64,000 bases of DNA from Paractinoplanes polyasparticus (GCF_019710575.1 NZ_JAHWFK010000044.1:43644-107643); one strand, 5' to 3'; positions 52,015-61,945 are shown, counted from the stretch's first letter. Translations and numbers: made by a program. Notes: generated by a model not told the origin, from the sequence alone.

Positions 52015-53757
52015 TCAGGTGTTCTGTTTGATGCGGTTGGTCAGCTCGGCGATCTGGTTGTAGAGCGACCGGCGCTCGGCCATGTGCTGACGGATCTTGC
52101 GGTCGGCGTGCATGACCGTGGTGTGGTCGCGTCCGCCGAAGGCCTGGCCGATGCGAGGGAGGGAGAGCTCGGTCAGCTCGCGGCACAGATACATGGCGAC
52201 CTGACGGGCGTTGACCAGAACACGGGAGCGGGAGTGGCCACGCAGGTCCTCGAGCGACACACCGAAGTAGTCGGCCGTCGACACCATGATCTGGTCGGCG
52301 GTGATCTCGGGGCCGGCGCCGTCGGGCATGAAGTCGCGCAGCACCTCTTCGGCCAGCGAGAGCTGCACCGGGGAACGGGTCAGGCTGGCGAACGCCGTCA
52401 CCCGGATGAGAGCGCCCTCGAGCTCGCGGATCGAGTTGGAGACGCGCGACGCGATGAACTCGAGCACGTCGGCGGGCGCGTACATCCTTTCCTGCGCGGC
52501 CTTCTTCTGGAGGATCGCGATGCGCGTCTCGAGGTCGGGCGGCTGGATGTCGGCGAGCAGGCCCCACTCGAAACGCGTGCGCATGCGGTCTTCCAGCGTG
52601 GCCAGCTGGCGCGGCGAACGGTCGGAGCTGATGACGATCTGCTTGTTGGCGTTGTGCAGGGTATTGAAGGTGTGGAAGAACTCCTCCTGCGTACGCTCGC
52701 GGTTCTCCAGGAACTGGATGTCGTCGATCAGCAGGATGTCGACGTCGCGGTAGCGCCGCTGGAAAGCCTGCGTCTTGTCGTCGCGCAGGCTGTTGATGAA
52801 GTCGTTGGTGAATTCCTCGGTGGAGACGTAGCGGACACTTCGCGCATGGCCGAGAGTGGTCGCGTAGTGACCGATCGCGTGTAGCAGATGGGTCTTGCCC
52901 AGACCGGAACTGCCGTAGATGAACAGCGGGTTGTACGCCTTGGCGGGTGACTCGGCGACGGCGACGGCGGCCGCGTGCGCGAAGCGGTTGGACGAACCGA
53001 TGACGAAGGTCTCGAACATGTACTTCGGGTTGAGCCGATTGCCGTCGTTGGTGCCCCGCGGGTTGCTGCTCGGCCGGATGTCGAGCGGCGAGCGGCCGGG
53101 ACCGTTGTCGCCGCGCATCTGCACAGTGTCGTCGCGAGGGTCGTTGCCGCCCATCATCGGCGAGCGGTCGTCCGGCCGGCGCTGGTTGTCCCGCAGCTGG
53201 GGAGAATCAGTCATCGAATTTTCGGTGACGTGCGTCACCGGATTGCCCATCCGCGCCACCGGAGCCGGCTGCGCGGGCATCGGGTCACCGAAAAGCGCCT
53301 CTTGACCGCCGCGAGCTGTCGGGACCCCACGGGGATAGGACGGCTGCTGGGCCGACCCTGTCGGATAGCCGTCGTAGGCCGGCGCCTCGGCTTGACGCGG
53401 CGGATCGGCATAGTGCCGCGGCTGCGGCTCGCCAGGCTGATCGGCGCCCGGCTCGACCGGGGTGCCATAGACCGTGCCGGGCAGGCCCGAACCGTCCTCG
53501 GACGGCTTGACCGTGACCGCGACCTGGATCGGGCGGTTCAACCGGCGGCTCAGGGCCTCGGTGATCGCGGGGCGCAGGCGGGACTCGATGACGTCGCGGG
53601 TGAAGGCGTCGGGGACAGCGAGCAGCGCAGTGTCCTCGACTATGGCGCGTAGCTGAGTCAGCTGCAGATAGGCACGCTGCTGACGCGACGAGATCTCGTC
53701 GGCCAGTTCATCCAGCGTTGCCTTCCACACACCGCTCAGGTCGACCTGATCGGCCAC
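52015..53757 (-). CDS. dnaA: Chromosomal replication initiator DnaA
   Basis: 580 residues from a GTG start. Domain I (about 1-90) is followed by a long Pro/Arg/Asp-rich domain II (about 100-240). The AAA+ domain has Walker A GSSGLGKTHLL, Walker B ILLIDDIQFL and a sensor/Arg-finger region (MRTRFEWGL). Domain IV carries the signature GGRDHTTVMHADRKI. It is transcribed away from the rpmH block. DnaA boxes in its upstream region point to autoregulation. Confidence 0.98.
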   Translation of the reverse strand: MADQVDLSGVWKATLDELADEISSRQQRAYLQLTQLRAIVEDTALLAVPDAFTRDVIESRLRPAITEALSRRLNRPIQVAVTVKPSEDGSGLPGTVYGTPVEPGADQPGEPQPRHYADPPRQAEAPAYDGYPTGSAQQPSYPRGVPTARGGQEALFGDPMPAQPAPVARMGNPVTHVTENSMTDSPQLRDNQRRPDDRSPMMGGNDPRDDTVQMRGDNGPGRSPLDIRPSSNPRGTNDGNRLNPKYMFETFVIGSSNRFAHAAAVAVAESPAKAYNPLFIYGSSGLGKTHLLHAIGHYATTLGHARSVRYVSTEEFTNDFINSLRDDKTQAFQRRYRDVDILLIDDIQFLENRERTQEEFFHTFNTLHNANKQIVISSDRSPRQLATLEDRMRTRFEWGLLADIQPPDLETRIAILQKKAAQERMYAPADVLEFIASRVSNSIRELEGALIRVTAFASLTRSPVQLSLAEEVLRDFMPDGAGPEITADQIMVSTADYFGVSLEDLRGHSRSRVLVNARQVAMYLCRELTELSLPRIGQAFGGRDHTTVMHADRKIRQHMAERRSLYNQIAELTNRIKQNT

Positions 53758-54350
53758 CGCCGCGCCACCCCCATCGCCACCGACCCCCGGTGGACATCAA
53801 TCCGGCTACCGCCTTGCCCGCCGGCGCCCTTCGGGGCGCTCGACGGTTCCCCCTGACCCAGCACCACATTTAACGTGCTGAAGACGTTCGGCGCCACCGG
53901 CTATCCACAGGTTATCCACAACCTGTGCACGCCCGGCGGACGCTCCCCGGCCGGATGGTCGGCAGACTTCCGGAGCCTGGTACGGCGCGGTGCGGCAGGC
54001 TCATCGTGGCGAACGATTCACCTGCTTGTCTGGTTCTGGCCGACTCGTCGTGGTACGCGGACAGCGTCGCCGCTGACCAGCAAACGGGCACGCTAACAGC
54101 GATCTCGACGAACCATCAACTCTGCCCGCGGGCGGCAAGGGCCCGGCCGCGGGAAAAGATTCACTACCTGTGTACAAAGACCAAGCCGGTCACCATACGG
54201 GTGAAAGGGCGACGGCGTGCCGGAGCAGGCTATGGTTGACCGGCGTGGTCGCCCTGCGTAGGGTCGAGCGGTTGCTCCGCCGCGCTCTGCTAAAGTGGCG
54301 TCTTGCAGCTTTGATGCCCCCTGGATGTTGTATGAAGACGGAGTTCTGAC
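53758..54350. other. dnaA-rpmH divergent intergenic region
   Basis: 593 bp with CTATCCACA at 53901-53909 and the perfect box TTATCCACA at 53912-53920, likely for dnaA autoregulation. The right part should hold the rpmH promoter, but I could not assign -35 and -10 boxes with confidence. No gene is seen. Confidence 0.55.
53901..53920 (+). promoter_or_regulatory. DnaA box pair upstream of dnaA
   Basis: CTATCCACA and TTATCCACA are two boxes 11 bp apart, about 145 bp from the dnaA start. The second is perfect. Confidence 0.65.
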
Positions 54351-54488
54351 GTGAGCAAGCGCACCTACCAGCCGAACAACCGCCGGCGTGCCAAGACCCA
54401 CGGCTTCCGGCTGCGCATGCGCACCCGGGCCGGGCGTGCCATCCTCGCTTCGCGCCGCACCAAGGGCCGCGACAAGCTGTCGGCCTGA
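54351..54488 (+). CDS. rpmH: 50S ribosomal protein L34
   Basis: 45 residues from GTG 54351: MSKRTYQPNNRRRAKTHG, then FRLRMRTRAGRAI and LASRRTKGRDKLSA, the full L34 sequence. It is the first gene of the conserved rpmH-rnpA-yidD-yidC order. Confidence 0.98.
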   Translation: MSKRTYQPNNRRRAKTHGFRLRMRTRAGRAILASRRTKGRDKLSA

Positions 54489-54523
54489 GCCGACGGCTGT
54501 CGGGCCGGAATGCCCAGGTAGTC

Positions 54524-54880
54524 GTGCTGGCCGCGACGCAGCGACTGCGGCGTAGCGCCGACTTCGCCGCAGCGATCCGCGGTGGTCGCCGCGTCGGCCG
54601 GGGCACGGTTGTCGTACATCTGCTTATCGAGGAGCCGGCGCAAGCCCACGCGGCGCGCGCCGGCTTCGTCGTATCCAAAGCCGTCGGCAACGCGGTGATC
54701 CGTAACAAGGTCCGCCGCCGTCTGCGGCACCTGGTGCGTCCGCTGCTCGACGACCTTCCAGCCGGATCCACGCTGGTCGTGCGCGCGTTGCCGGCTGCCG
54801 CCGCGGCGTCGTACGCGACTCTCGGCACCGATCTCAGCGCCGCACTCGCGGCGGCGCGCAAACCGAGGCGGCCGCGATGA
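54524..54880 (+). CDS. rnpA: Ribonuclease P protein component
   Basis: Protein cofactor of RNase P for tRNA 5' maturation, 118 residues from a GTG start. The RNR motif region (VSKAVGNAVIRNKVRRRLRHL) is complete. It lies 35 nt after rpmH and its end overlaps yidD by 4 nt. Confidence 0.96.
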   Translation: MLAATQRLRRSADFAAAIRGGRRVGRGTVVVHLLIEEPAQAHAARAGFVVSKAVGNAVIRNKVRRRLRHLVRPLLDDLPAGSTLVVRALPAAAAASYATLGTDLSAALAAARKPRRPR

Positions 54881-55134
54881 GCCTGCTTGCCCGCGTGCTG
54901 ACGGCGATGGTGGTCGCGTACCGTCGTTATGTGAGTCCGGTGCTACCGGCCCGCTGTCGGTTCTATCCCTCGTGCAGCGCGTACGCCCAGGAAGCGCTGG
55001 CGCGTCACGGTGCTGTGAAAGGGACGGGTCTGGCGGTCTGGCGGCTCCTGCGCTGCCACCCCTTCCACCCCGGCGGGTACGACCCGGTACCTGACCCGAT
55101 CCGTCACCGTCCTGCCGATGTGACTGGAGCCTGA
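54877..55134 (+). CDS. yidD: Membrane protein insertion efficiency factor YidD
   Basis: 85 residues with the family pattern RYVSPVLPARCRFYPSCSAYA and RHGAVKGTGLAVWRLLRCHPF, including the conserved Cys and His residues. It helps YidC/Sec insertion. It overlaps rnpA by 4 nt and abuts yidC. Confidence 0.96.
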   Translation: MSLLARVLTAMVVAYRRYVSPVLPARCRFYPSCSAYAQEALARHGAVKGTGLAVWRLLRCHPFHPGGYDPVPDPIRHRPADVTGA

Positions 55135-56169
55135 ATGAGTCTCGACTGGATCTACTACGCCATTTCGTGGATCCTTCTGCGCTGGCACTCCCTGTGGGAC
55201 TTCATCGGGGTCCCCGAAGGCCGGTTCCTCGGTTCGAACTGGTCGTGGGTGCTGGCGATCGTGTTCCTGGTGGTGACCGTCCGGGTCATCCTCTTCCCCG
55301 TCTTCGTCAAGCAGATCAAGAGCCAGCGGGCCATGCAGGCGCTGCAGCCCAAGGTCAAGGAGCTGCAGGAGAAGCACAAGGGTGACCGGGAGACGCTCCA
55401 GAAGGAAATGATGGAGCTCTACAAGACCGAGAAGGCGAACCCGCTCATGGGCTGCCTTCCGATGTTCTTGCAGATCCCCGTCTTCCTCGGCCTGTTCCAC
55501 GTTCTTCGCCGGCTCAACCCCGACAACCAGGGCAAGACCCTGTACGGCTGGACGGTCGAGCAGTTCGAGAGCGCGACCCACGCCTCACTCTTCACGGCGC
55601 CGCTGGCCGGCAAGTTCGGCTCCACGGCCGAGGAGCTCACCGCCCTCCAGGCCAACGGCACCACGGTCAAGATCATCGCCGGCATCCTGGTTCTGATCAT
55701 GATGTCGACGACGTACCTGACCAGCCGTCAGATGATCCTCAAGACCGGTTGGGCCGAGGACCCGCAGCAGAAGATGATCCAGCGCCTGATGCTCTACGGC
55801 ATCCCGCTGTCGCTGCTCGTCTCCGGCGCGCTGTTCCCGATCGGCGTCATCATCTACTGGGTCACGAACAACCTCTTCACTCTGGGCCAGCAGCAGTGGG
55901 TGCTCCGCAAGTTCCCGCCGCCGCCCATGGCCAAGAAGCCCGGCTCGGCCCCGGCCCGTCCGTCCGGTCCGCCGGTCAAGAAGCCGGCCGGTGGCGCCGC
56001 GCCGAAGAGCCCGGTGCAGCCCGGCCGCAGCGGTGGCCTGTTCGGCAAGAAGCCGCAGCCCGAGCCCCAGACGCCCGTTGTGGACACCAAGGCCCTGGCG
56101 CCCAAGCCCGGTGCCAAACCGGTGAATCCCAAGAAGGGCGCCCGACCGGCGAGCAAACCCAAGGGATGA
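55135..56169 (+). CDS. yidC: Membrane protein insertase YidC (Oxa1 family)
   Basis: 344 residues. The first helix lies in the first 30 residues, then a helical hairpin (KVKELQEKHKGDRETLQKEM), then the conserved NPLMGCLPMFLQIPVFLGL segment and further helices (IIAGILVLIMMSTTYL, GALFPIGVIIYWVTNNLFT). The C-terminal tail is long, Lys/Pro/Ala-rich and basic, suited to ribosome binding. It inserts membrane proteins with or without Sec. Confidence 0.97.
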   Translation: MSLDWIYYAISWILLRWHSLWDFIGVPEGRFLGSNWSWVLAIVFLVVTVRVILFPVFVKQIKSQRAMQALQPKVKELQEKHKGDRETLQKEMMELYKTEKANPLMGCLPMFLQIPVFLGLFHVLRRLNPDNQGKTLYGWTVEQFESATHASLFTAPLAGKFGSTAEELTALQANGTTVKIIAGILVLIMMSTTYLTSRQMILKTGWAEDPQQKMIQRLMLYGIPLSLLVSGALFPIGVIIYWVTNNLFTLGQQQWVLRKFPPPPMAKKPGSAPARPSGPPVKKPAGGAAPKSPVQPGRSGGLFGKKPQPEPQTPVVDTKALAPKPGAKPVNPKKGARPASKPKG

Positions 56170-56174
56170 TCGCG

Positions 56175-56204
56175 GCCCGGGTGTTCTTCTGAGAACGCCC
56201 GGGC
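56175..56204 (+). terminator. Hairpin after yidC
   Basis: GCCCGGGTGTTCT pairs with AGAAC-G-CCCGGGC around a TCTG loop. It lies 6 nt past the yidC stop and may attenuate rather than fully end transcription, since jag starts about 100 nt later. Confidence 0.65.
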
Positions 56205-56308
56205 GCTCCCCTTGCCGAATACCTCCCCGCGGCCCGGCTCGCCGCCGGCGCTGCCGCGGGAACAGCGGACCGAGCAGGTCCGGCCCGATTGAGTACGGAG
56301 ATGAGACC

Positions 56309-56875
56309 GTGACCGACACCAGCACGCCCGAATCGTCGGTCTCCGCGTCGTCCGAGGCTGAAGCCTCGACCGTGACGGCCGAGGAGACCAAGACATCGGA
56401 GACCGTCGCTTCCGACGGCGACCTGTTCCGCCAGAGCGAGATCGCCGCCGACTACGTCGAGGGTCTGCTGGACATCCTCGACTACGACGGCGACATCGAC
56501 GAGCTCGTGTCGGCGGGCCGGCCGATGGTCGAGGTGGTCGGGGGCCGGCTTCAGCCGCTCGTCGGCCAGCGCGGCGCCACGCTGGAGGCCCTGCAGGAGC
56601 TCACCCGGCTGGCGATCTTCCGGGCGACCGGATCACCCTCGCGCCTGCTGCTCGACATCGGTGGCTACCGGGCGTCGCGCCGCAAGGAGCTGGCCGCGGT
56701 GGCGCGTAACGCGGTCGAGAAGGTCAAGGAGCACGGTGACCCCGTGCGCCTGGAGCCGATGTCGGCGTTCGAGCGCAAGTGCGTGCACGACGTGGTCAAC
56801 GCGATCTCCGGCGTACAGAGCGAGTCGGAGGGCGTGGAGCCCAGCCGCCGCATCGTGGTGCGTGTGGCCGACTGA
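56309..56875 (+). CDS. jag: R3H/KH RNA-binding protein Jag (KhpB)
   Basis: 188 residues. A disordered acidic N-terminus (about 1-45) precedes the KH-like domain (RPMVEVVGGRLQPLVGQRGATLEAL) and an R3H domain (YRASRRKELAAVARNAVE...MSAFERKCVHDVV). It is an RNA-binding regulator of growth and cell-wall synthesis. The start is GTG. It lies between yidC and rsmG, the usual place. Confidence 0.93.
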   Translation: MTDTSTPESSVSASSEAEASTVTAEETKTSETVASDGDLFRQSEIAADYVEGLLDILDYDGDIDELVSAGRPMVEVVGGRLQPLVGQRGATLEALQELTRLAIFRATGSPSRLLLDIGGYRASRRKELAAVARNAVEKVKEHGDPVRLEPMSAFERKCVHDVVNAISGVQSESEGVEPSRRIVVRVAD

Positions 56876-56876
56876 C

Positions 56877-57863
56877 ATGACTGACCCTCGCTTCGGCGCG
56901 GGAGACGCCGGCCCGGGTGAGCATTCGCCCGGGCCGGATTCTTTCCCGGCCAGGATTTCCCCCCGTCGGCCTGCTCGGCGGCCGATTGCTTTCCCGGGCC
57001 GATCCGCTTCGTCGGGCCGTTCCGCCTCATCGGCCGATCTTGGTGCGTCGGACTCGGTTGCTGCGGCATCGGGGCCTGATGCGCCGGCGGCTGTCGTTCG
57101 CGCTGAGCCGGCGGCTGTCATCCACGCTGAGCCACCCTCGGAGATTGCTGCTGTCGCGGCCGAGGTGTTCGGCGATCGGCTGGGGCTCGCCGTGGAGTAC
57201 GCCCGGCTGTTAGTGACTGATGGCGTCGTCCGCGGGCTCATCGGTCCGCGGGAGGCTCCCCGCATCTGGGAACGTCACCTGGTGAATTGTGCGGTTTTGT
57301 CGGAGATCATCCCTATCGGCGCTTCGGTGGTTGACGTCGGGTCTGGTGCCGGTTTGCCCGGTATCGTGCTGGCAGTGGCTAGGCCGGATCTGCAAATGAC
57401 CTTGGTCGAGCCACTGGCACGACGCACCGCGTTCTTGTCGGAAGCGGTGACCGCCCTGGGCCTCGATGCGACCGTCACGGTCGTCCGCGGCCGCGCCGAG
57501 GACGTTGTCGACGGACCCCCCGCCGGCGCCGACGTCGTCACAGCGCGGGCAGTCGCCCCGCTCGACCGGCTCGCCGGTTGGTGCCTGCCGCTGGCCAAGG
57601 TCGGTGGAAGGCTGCTGGCGCTCAAGGGCGCCACGGCTGCCGAGGAGGCTGCGGAGCACCGCGATGCGGTGGCCGCCCTGGGTGGCGGCGAACCGGTCAT
57701 CCGGCTGTGCGGGGAGGGTCTGATCGACCCGCCGACGACGGTGATCGAGGTTGTCGTGCAGTCAAGGCCGAAGCCGTCCACCCGGGCGGCGGGTCCGGGA
57801 CGCGACGCGGGTGGGAAATCCGGCGGTCGGTCCTCGGGTCGGAAGAGTTCGCGGAGGGGATAG
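56877..57863 (+). CDS. rsmG: 16S rRNA (guanine-N7) methyltransferase RsmG
   Basis: 328 residues from ATG 56877, which follows the jag stop by one nucleotide. The SAM-binding motif is VVDVGSGAGLPGIVLAVARP and RAVAPLDRLAGWCLPL is typical. An unusual N-terminal extension of about 90 residues rich in Ala, Ser and Pro precedes the core. Its stop is adjacent to the parA start. It methylates G527 of 16S rRNA (E. coli numbering). Confidence 0.93.
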   Translation: MTDPRFGAGDAGPGEHSPGPDSFPARISPRRPARRPIAFPGRSASSGRSASSADLGASDSVAAASGPDAPAAVVRAEPAAVIHAEPPSEIAAVAAEVFGDRLGLAVEYARLLVTDGVVRGLIGPREAPRIWERHLVNCAVLSEIIPIGASVVDVGSGAGLPGIVLAVARPDLQMTLVEPLARRTAFLSEAVTALGLDATVTVVRGRAEDVVDGPPAGADVVTARAVAPLDRLAGWCLPLAKVGGRLLALKGATAAEEAAEHRDAVAALGGGEPVIRLCGEGLIDPPTTVIEVVVQSRPKPSTRAAGPGRDAGGKSGGRSSGRKSSRRG

Positions 57864-59600
57864 ATGTCCAAGCGGGGCGCGCGCAAACGGAACGCAAAAG
57901 CGAGGCGCCCCGATCCGGGCAACTCCCCATCCTCAGTACATGATCTGTCCCGCCCCGCCAGTGGATCGTCAGCGGATGAACTGCGTACGTCTGCGGTGGG
58001 CACAACGGTAGGGCCGAACGCTTCGTCAGATTCGGCTTCAGCGTCATGGCCGGCTGCTGCGGGCGGCGTAACGATTACCTTCTCCCCTGGTTCGGGTGTT
58101 CCCGCCGTTACGAACGCCGCGTTGGTCGAGCCTCCCGCTGTGTCTCCCGGTACTTCCCCCTTGTCTCCCGGTGCTCCCACCACGTCGGAGTGCGCCGATG
58201 CGGACGGCTATTCAGGCTCGACGGCACCCAAGATTGCCGATGAGGCGGAACTGTCTGTGATGCAACCGCCCTATCAGGCGGTCGGCCATGGCGACGCACG
58301 CCCGGCCCCCGTAGGCTGGCCGAGCGTCGATAGTCTGGACCGGCCCTCTGTCGCCGGAACGCAGGTGTCGCCGACCGACCCGTTCCTCACTAACAGGGAT
58401 AAAACGGTGCATGAGTACGGTGTTTCACGTGAAACCGAGTCATCTCTCGACCGCGATCGTGGCCCTGGTGGCGCATTGAACACCGGTGATCAGGGCGTGC
58501 CCGCGCCTCGCTACCCCGCGGGAGGCCAGATCTACGGATCGCCATCGCCGCAGCCGGGTGCGGAAGAATCTGTGCGCCCTGCCCCCGCACCTCGGTCGGC
58601 GCCGCCACCCGTACCCGTTTCGGCCACCCCGGTCTCCGCGTCGCCCGTTTCGGGTAGTCCGGTGTCCCCCGCTGATGCTCCAGTGGGACCGGACGAGCAT
58701 GTTTCACGTGAAACGCCGGTACGGGATGAAGACGATCCGCCACTAGCCATGGAAGCGTTGCGAGCTGTGCAGATCCTCAACCCGAGCGGCGAGATCACCA
58801 TGCCGCGTCCGGACCACCCGAGGGTGCTCTGCGTCGCGAATCAGAAGGGCGGCGTGGGCAAGACCACCACGACCGTGAACCTGGCGGTGGCCTTGGCCTT
58901 GCACGGTAACCGCGTCCTCGTGGTCGACCTCGACCCTCAGGGAAACGCGTCAACCGGCCTCAACGTGCCTCACCACGCCGGTGTTCCGGACGTCTACGAC
59001 TGTTTGATCGACAACGTTCCCCTCTCCGAGGTGGCGCAGCCGGTCGAGGGCATCCCGAATCTCTGGTGCGTGCCGGCGACGATCGACCTCGCGGGGGCCG
59101 AGATCGAGCTGGTGTCGGTCGTTGCCCGCGAGTCGCGGTTGGCCCGGGCCATCGCGGCTCACCCCGAGCAGTTCGACTATGTGTTCATCGACTGTCCGCC
59201 CTCGCTCGGCCTGCTGACGGTCAATGCCCTCTGCGCGGCGCAGGAAGTGCTGATTCCGATCCAGTGCGAGTACTACGCGCTGGAGGGCCTGAACCAACTG
59301 ATCAACAACATCAACCTCGTACGCCAGCACCTGAACCCGACGCTGGACGTGTCGACGATCCTGTTGACCATGTACGACCGCCGCACGCGGCTGGCCGACG
59401 CGGTGGAACAGGACGTGCGCAACCACTTCGGGACCAAGGTGCTTAACGCCGTCATCCCCCGAAACGTGCGTGTTTCGGAGGCTCCTAGCTATGGGCAGTC
59501 CGTGATGACCTACGATCCGGGTTCACGGGGCGCGACCAGCTACTTCGAGGCCGCCCTGGAGATCGCGATGCGTGGGGTCAACACGGGAGGCACCGCATGA
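57864..59600 (+). CDS. parA: Chromosome partitioning ATPase ParA with long N-terminal extension
   Basis: 578 residues from ATG 57864, which has GGAGGGG just upstream. The ParA Walker-type core starts at about residue 315 (VLCVANQKGGVGKTTTTVNLA, the deviant Walker A), followed by VVDLDPQGNASTGLN and DYVFIDCPPSLGLL. The first 290 residues are Pro/Ala/Ser/Gly-rich and not part of the family. This region contains two parS sites in frame. A shorter start such as ATG 58749 cannot be excluded. It works with ParB to move the origin. Confidence 0.9.
   Translation: MSKRGARKRNAKARRPDPGNSPSSVHDLSRPASGSSADELRTSAVGTTVGPNASSDSASASWPAAAGGVTITFSPGSGVPAVTNAALVEPPAVSPGTSPLSPGAPTTSECADADGYSGSTAPKIADEAELSVMQPPYQAVGHGDARPAPVGWPSVDSLDRPSVAGTQVSPTDPFLTNRDKTVHEYGVSRETESSLDRDRGPGGALNTGDQGVPAPRYPAGGQIYGSPSPQPGAEESVRPAPAPRSAPPPVPVSATPVSASPVSGSPVSPADAPVGPDEHVSRETPVRDEDDPPLAMEALRAVQILNPSGEITMPRPDHPRVLCVANQKGGVGKTTTTVNLAVALALHGNRVLVVDLDPQGNASTGLNVPHHAGVPDVYDCLIDNVPLSEVAQPVEGIPNLWCVPATIDLAGAEIELVSVVARESRLARAIAAHPEQFDYVFIDCPPSLGLLTVNALCAAQEVLIPIQCEYYALEGLNQLINNINLVRQHLNPTLDVSTILLTMYDRRTRLADAVEQDVRNHFGTKVLNAVIPRNVRVSEAPSYGQSVMTYDPGSRGATSYFEAALEIAMRGVNTGGTA
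58422..58435. other. parS site in the parA N-terminal region (1)
   Basis: Perfect GTTTCACGTGAAAC. In the parA frame it encodes Val-Ser-Arg-Glu-Thr. Confidence 0.95.
58701..58714. other. parS site in the parA N-terminal region (2)
   Basis: Perfect GTTTCACGTGAAAC, in the same reading frame as the first, again encoding Val-Ser-Arg-Glu-Thr. The two are 279 bp apart, a multiple of three. Confidence 0.95.
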
Positions 59601-60643
59601 AGAACCGTCCCCGGGGCGGACTGGGTCGTGGGCTCGGTGCCTTGATCCCCACGGCGCCGGCCGCCCCCGAGGCGCCGCCGCCGGCTGCCACTGCGCCCGC
59701 AGCACCTGTCTCTTCCCCGCCTGCCCCTTCCGCGCCGGCTCCATCGGCACCGTCGCCTGTCGAATCTCTGGAGCCGGCGGCACCGCCCGCTGAAGAGTTG
59801 GCGCCCGTCCCGGGAGCCCGGTTCGCCGAGATCGACGTCACCGCGATCGAGCCGAACTCGAAGCAGCCGCGGCACGTGTTCGACGAGGAAGCGCTCGACG
59901 AACTCAAGACGTCCATCCAGGAAGTCGGCTTCCTCCAGCCGATCGTCGTCCGTGAACTCGGCGAGGGTCGCTACGAACTGGTCATGGGTGAGCGTCGCTG
60001 GCGTGCCGCCCAAGCCGTGGGTCGCGACAAGATTCCCGCGATCGTGCGGGAAACCCGCGACGACGCGATGCTCCGCGACGCGCTGCTCGAGAACATCCAC
60101 CGTGCGAACCTCAACCCGCTCGAAGAGGCGGCCGCCTATCAGCAGCTGCTTGAGGAGTTCGGGGCAACGCACGAAGAGCTGGCCAAGCGGATCGGCCGCA
60201 GCCGCCCGCAGATCTCCAACACCATTCGTCTGCTGAACCTGCCGGCGCCGGTGCAGCGGCGGGTCGCCGCCGGTGTTCTGTCGGCCGGCCACGCCCGGGC
60301 ACTGCTCGGCCTGGACGACAGCGAGGCCCAAGAGAAGCTCGCCCTGCGAATCGTGGCGGAAGGCCTTTCCGTACGGGCAACCGAGGAACTGGTCTCGCTG
60401 GCCATCGCGGACGGCCCAGCCAAGAAGGCGGCGCCTAGCCGGCGGCCGAAGGTGCATGCTCCCGCGCTCAACGATCTGGCGGAGCGCCTGTCCGACCGCT
60501 TCGACACCCGAGTGAAGGTCGACATCGGCCGCAACAAGGGCAAGATCACGATCGAGTTCGCAACGGTCGATGACCTCGAGCGCATAGTAGGCATGATCGG
60601 CGTAGAAGAAGAAGGCGCCAACAACACCGGCGGCGACGAGTAG
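59597..60643 (+). CDS. parB: Chromosome partitioning protein ParB
   Basis: 348 residues from ATG 59597, with GGAGG 6 nt upstream and overlapping parA by 4 nt. Motifs are RGGLGRGLGALIP at the N-terminus, a Pro/Ala linker, the CTP-binding domain (GERRWRAAQ, ENIHRANLNPLEEA), the helix-turn-helix (ELAKRIGRSRPQISNTIRLL) that reads parS, and a C-terminal dimerisation domain. It spreads from parS and loads SMC at the origin. Confidence 0.97.
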   Translation: MKNRPRGGLGRGLGALIPTAPAAPEAPPPAATAPAAPVSSPPAPSAPAPSAPSPVESLEPAAPPAEELAPVPGARFAEIDVTAIEPNSKQPRHVFDEEALDELKTSIQEVGFLQPIVVRELGEGRYELVMGERRWRAAQAVGRDKIPAIVRETRDDAMLRDALLENIHRANLNPLEEAAAYQQLLEEFGATHEELAKRIGRSRPQISNTIRLLNLPAPVQRRVAAGVLSAGHARALLGLDDSEAQEKLALRIVAEGLSVRATEELVSLAIADGPAKKAAPSRRPKVHAPALNDLAERLSDRFDTRVKVDIGRNKGKITIEFATVDDLERIVGMIGVEEEGANNTGGDE

Positions 60644-60666
60644 TCCTCCGTCCGACCACTCACTCT

Positions 60667-60704
60667 CGGGGCACGCGATTCGTCGCGTGCCCCGATTGTT
60701 TCTG
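60667..60704 (+). terminator. Rho-independent terminator of parAB
   Basis: CGGGGCACGCGA-TTCG-TCGCGTGCCCCG followed by ATTGTTTCTG. A near-perfect stem 24 nt after the parB stop. Confidence 0.92.
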
Positions 60705-61945
60705 TCGACCTGGCCCATTCGTTGAAGCGTCGGCGAAGCATTGATAGTGGTCGCATTGATGCGGAGGAGCCCCGCCGGTTAGACGCTTTTCCGGTTCTGT
60801 CAGAGCCATTCTCCTGGGATTTGCGACCAGTGGCTTACCGGCAGATTGCCCAAACCCAACGCCCCTTTCGCCGGTTTTCAGGCAAGATCCAGATCGCACC
60901 GATGATCTGGATGCGAGTCGGGTGAGCTCCGCCCTCTTGACGGCGACATAATGTCCCTAAAGCTCAATGTTCCTACGTCTCATTTTGCCGGGTCCTGTGG
61001 GGGTGTTGAGTGATTGATGCGGCAGAGTTTGAGTTGATGGCGGCTTTCGGCAAGTCGACGTCATTGGGGCTCTGCAGACAAGTCCACCGAGTGCTAGACG
61101 TGGCCACAGGAGCGCGACCCTGAAGGTGCTGGACGCGAGGCTCGGCAGCGGCTTTCGATGCTGTGCTCGCCCGGCGCTCTCCTGGGGACAAGGATTCAAG
61201 CGTGACACTGGTGCTATCGATCTCTCTTTTCGGGCTCGGGTGTACGCAGTCGACCATGCCTAGGCCGACGGTTGTCGCGGACCGCATCTCCGGAGCAAGC
61301 CCGCCCTCTTGGCCTAGATGGTCGGCGCGGCCTTGGCGGGTTGAACCGAGCGACTCCGATGCACGTCCCCCGCGTCTGGTAGGTCAACGTGGCGTGAGCC
61401 ACCCGCGGTGGCCTCGTGTTCTCATGGCCCAACGGTGCCGACACAAGAAGGGACACTTTGAAGCTCTGATTTGGAGCAGTCAGCGGTCGGAGCTGAGATG
61501 TGAATTCGTGCTCCACGCTTGTGTCGCGTCTGTCAGATCTCGCCGTTGCCGCCGCACCGTCGCAGTGCCCTTCTTGCCGCGACATCCCGTCCTGATGTCG
61601 ACCATGGGTCGGGCCCGCATCTCGCCTTTCCGTCGGCCTGCAGACGATGGAGCCTGTACAGGCGCTGCCGAGAGAGACGGGAGTCGAGCGTTCATCGACG
61701 AGCTGGAGGCGGATTTTCGAGACAGGAGCTGAGAAGGGAGAGCTCGGGGGCCACCGGAGCCGTCGCATGATCGTGGCGTTGAACTCGTTCGCGCTCAGCC
61801 GTCGCCGACGCGGTTTGCGCTTTAACTAGACGGCGCCGGCGAGCCTGGTCTTGATGGCGTCGCTTTCCCAGTATTGATGCCATGGAGATCGCGCTCCTGG
61901 TCCTGCCCCTGGTCTATTCCTGCCCGTGCTCCGCACAGCCGAGCT

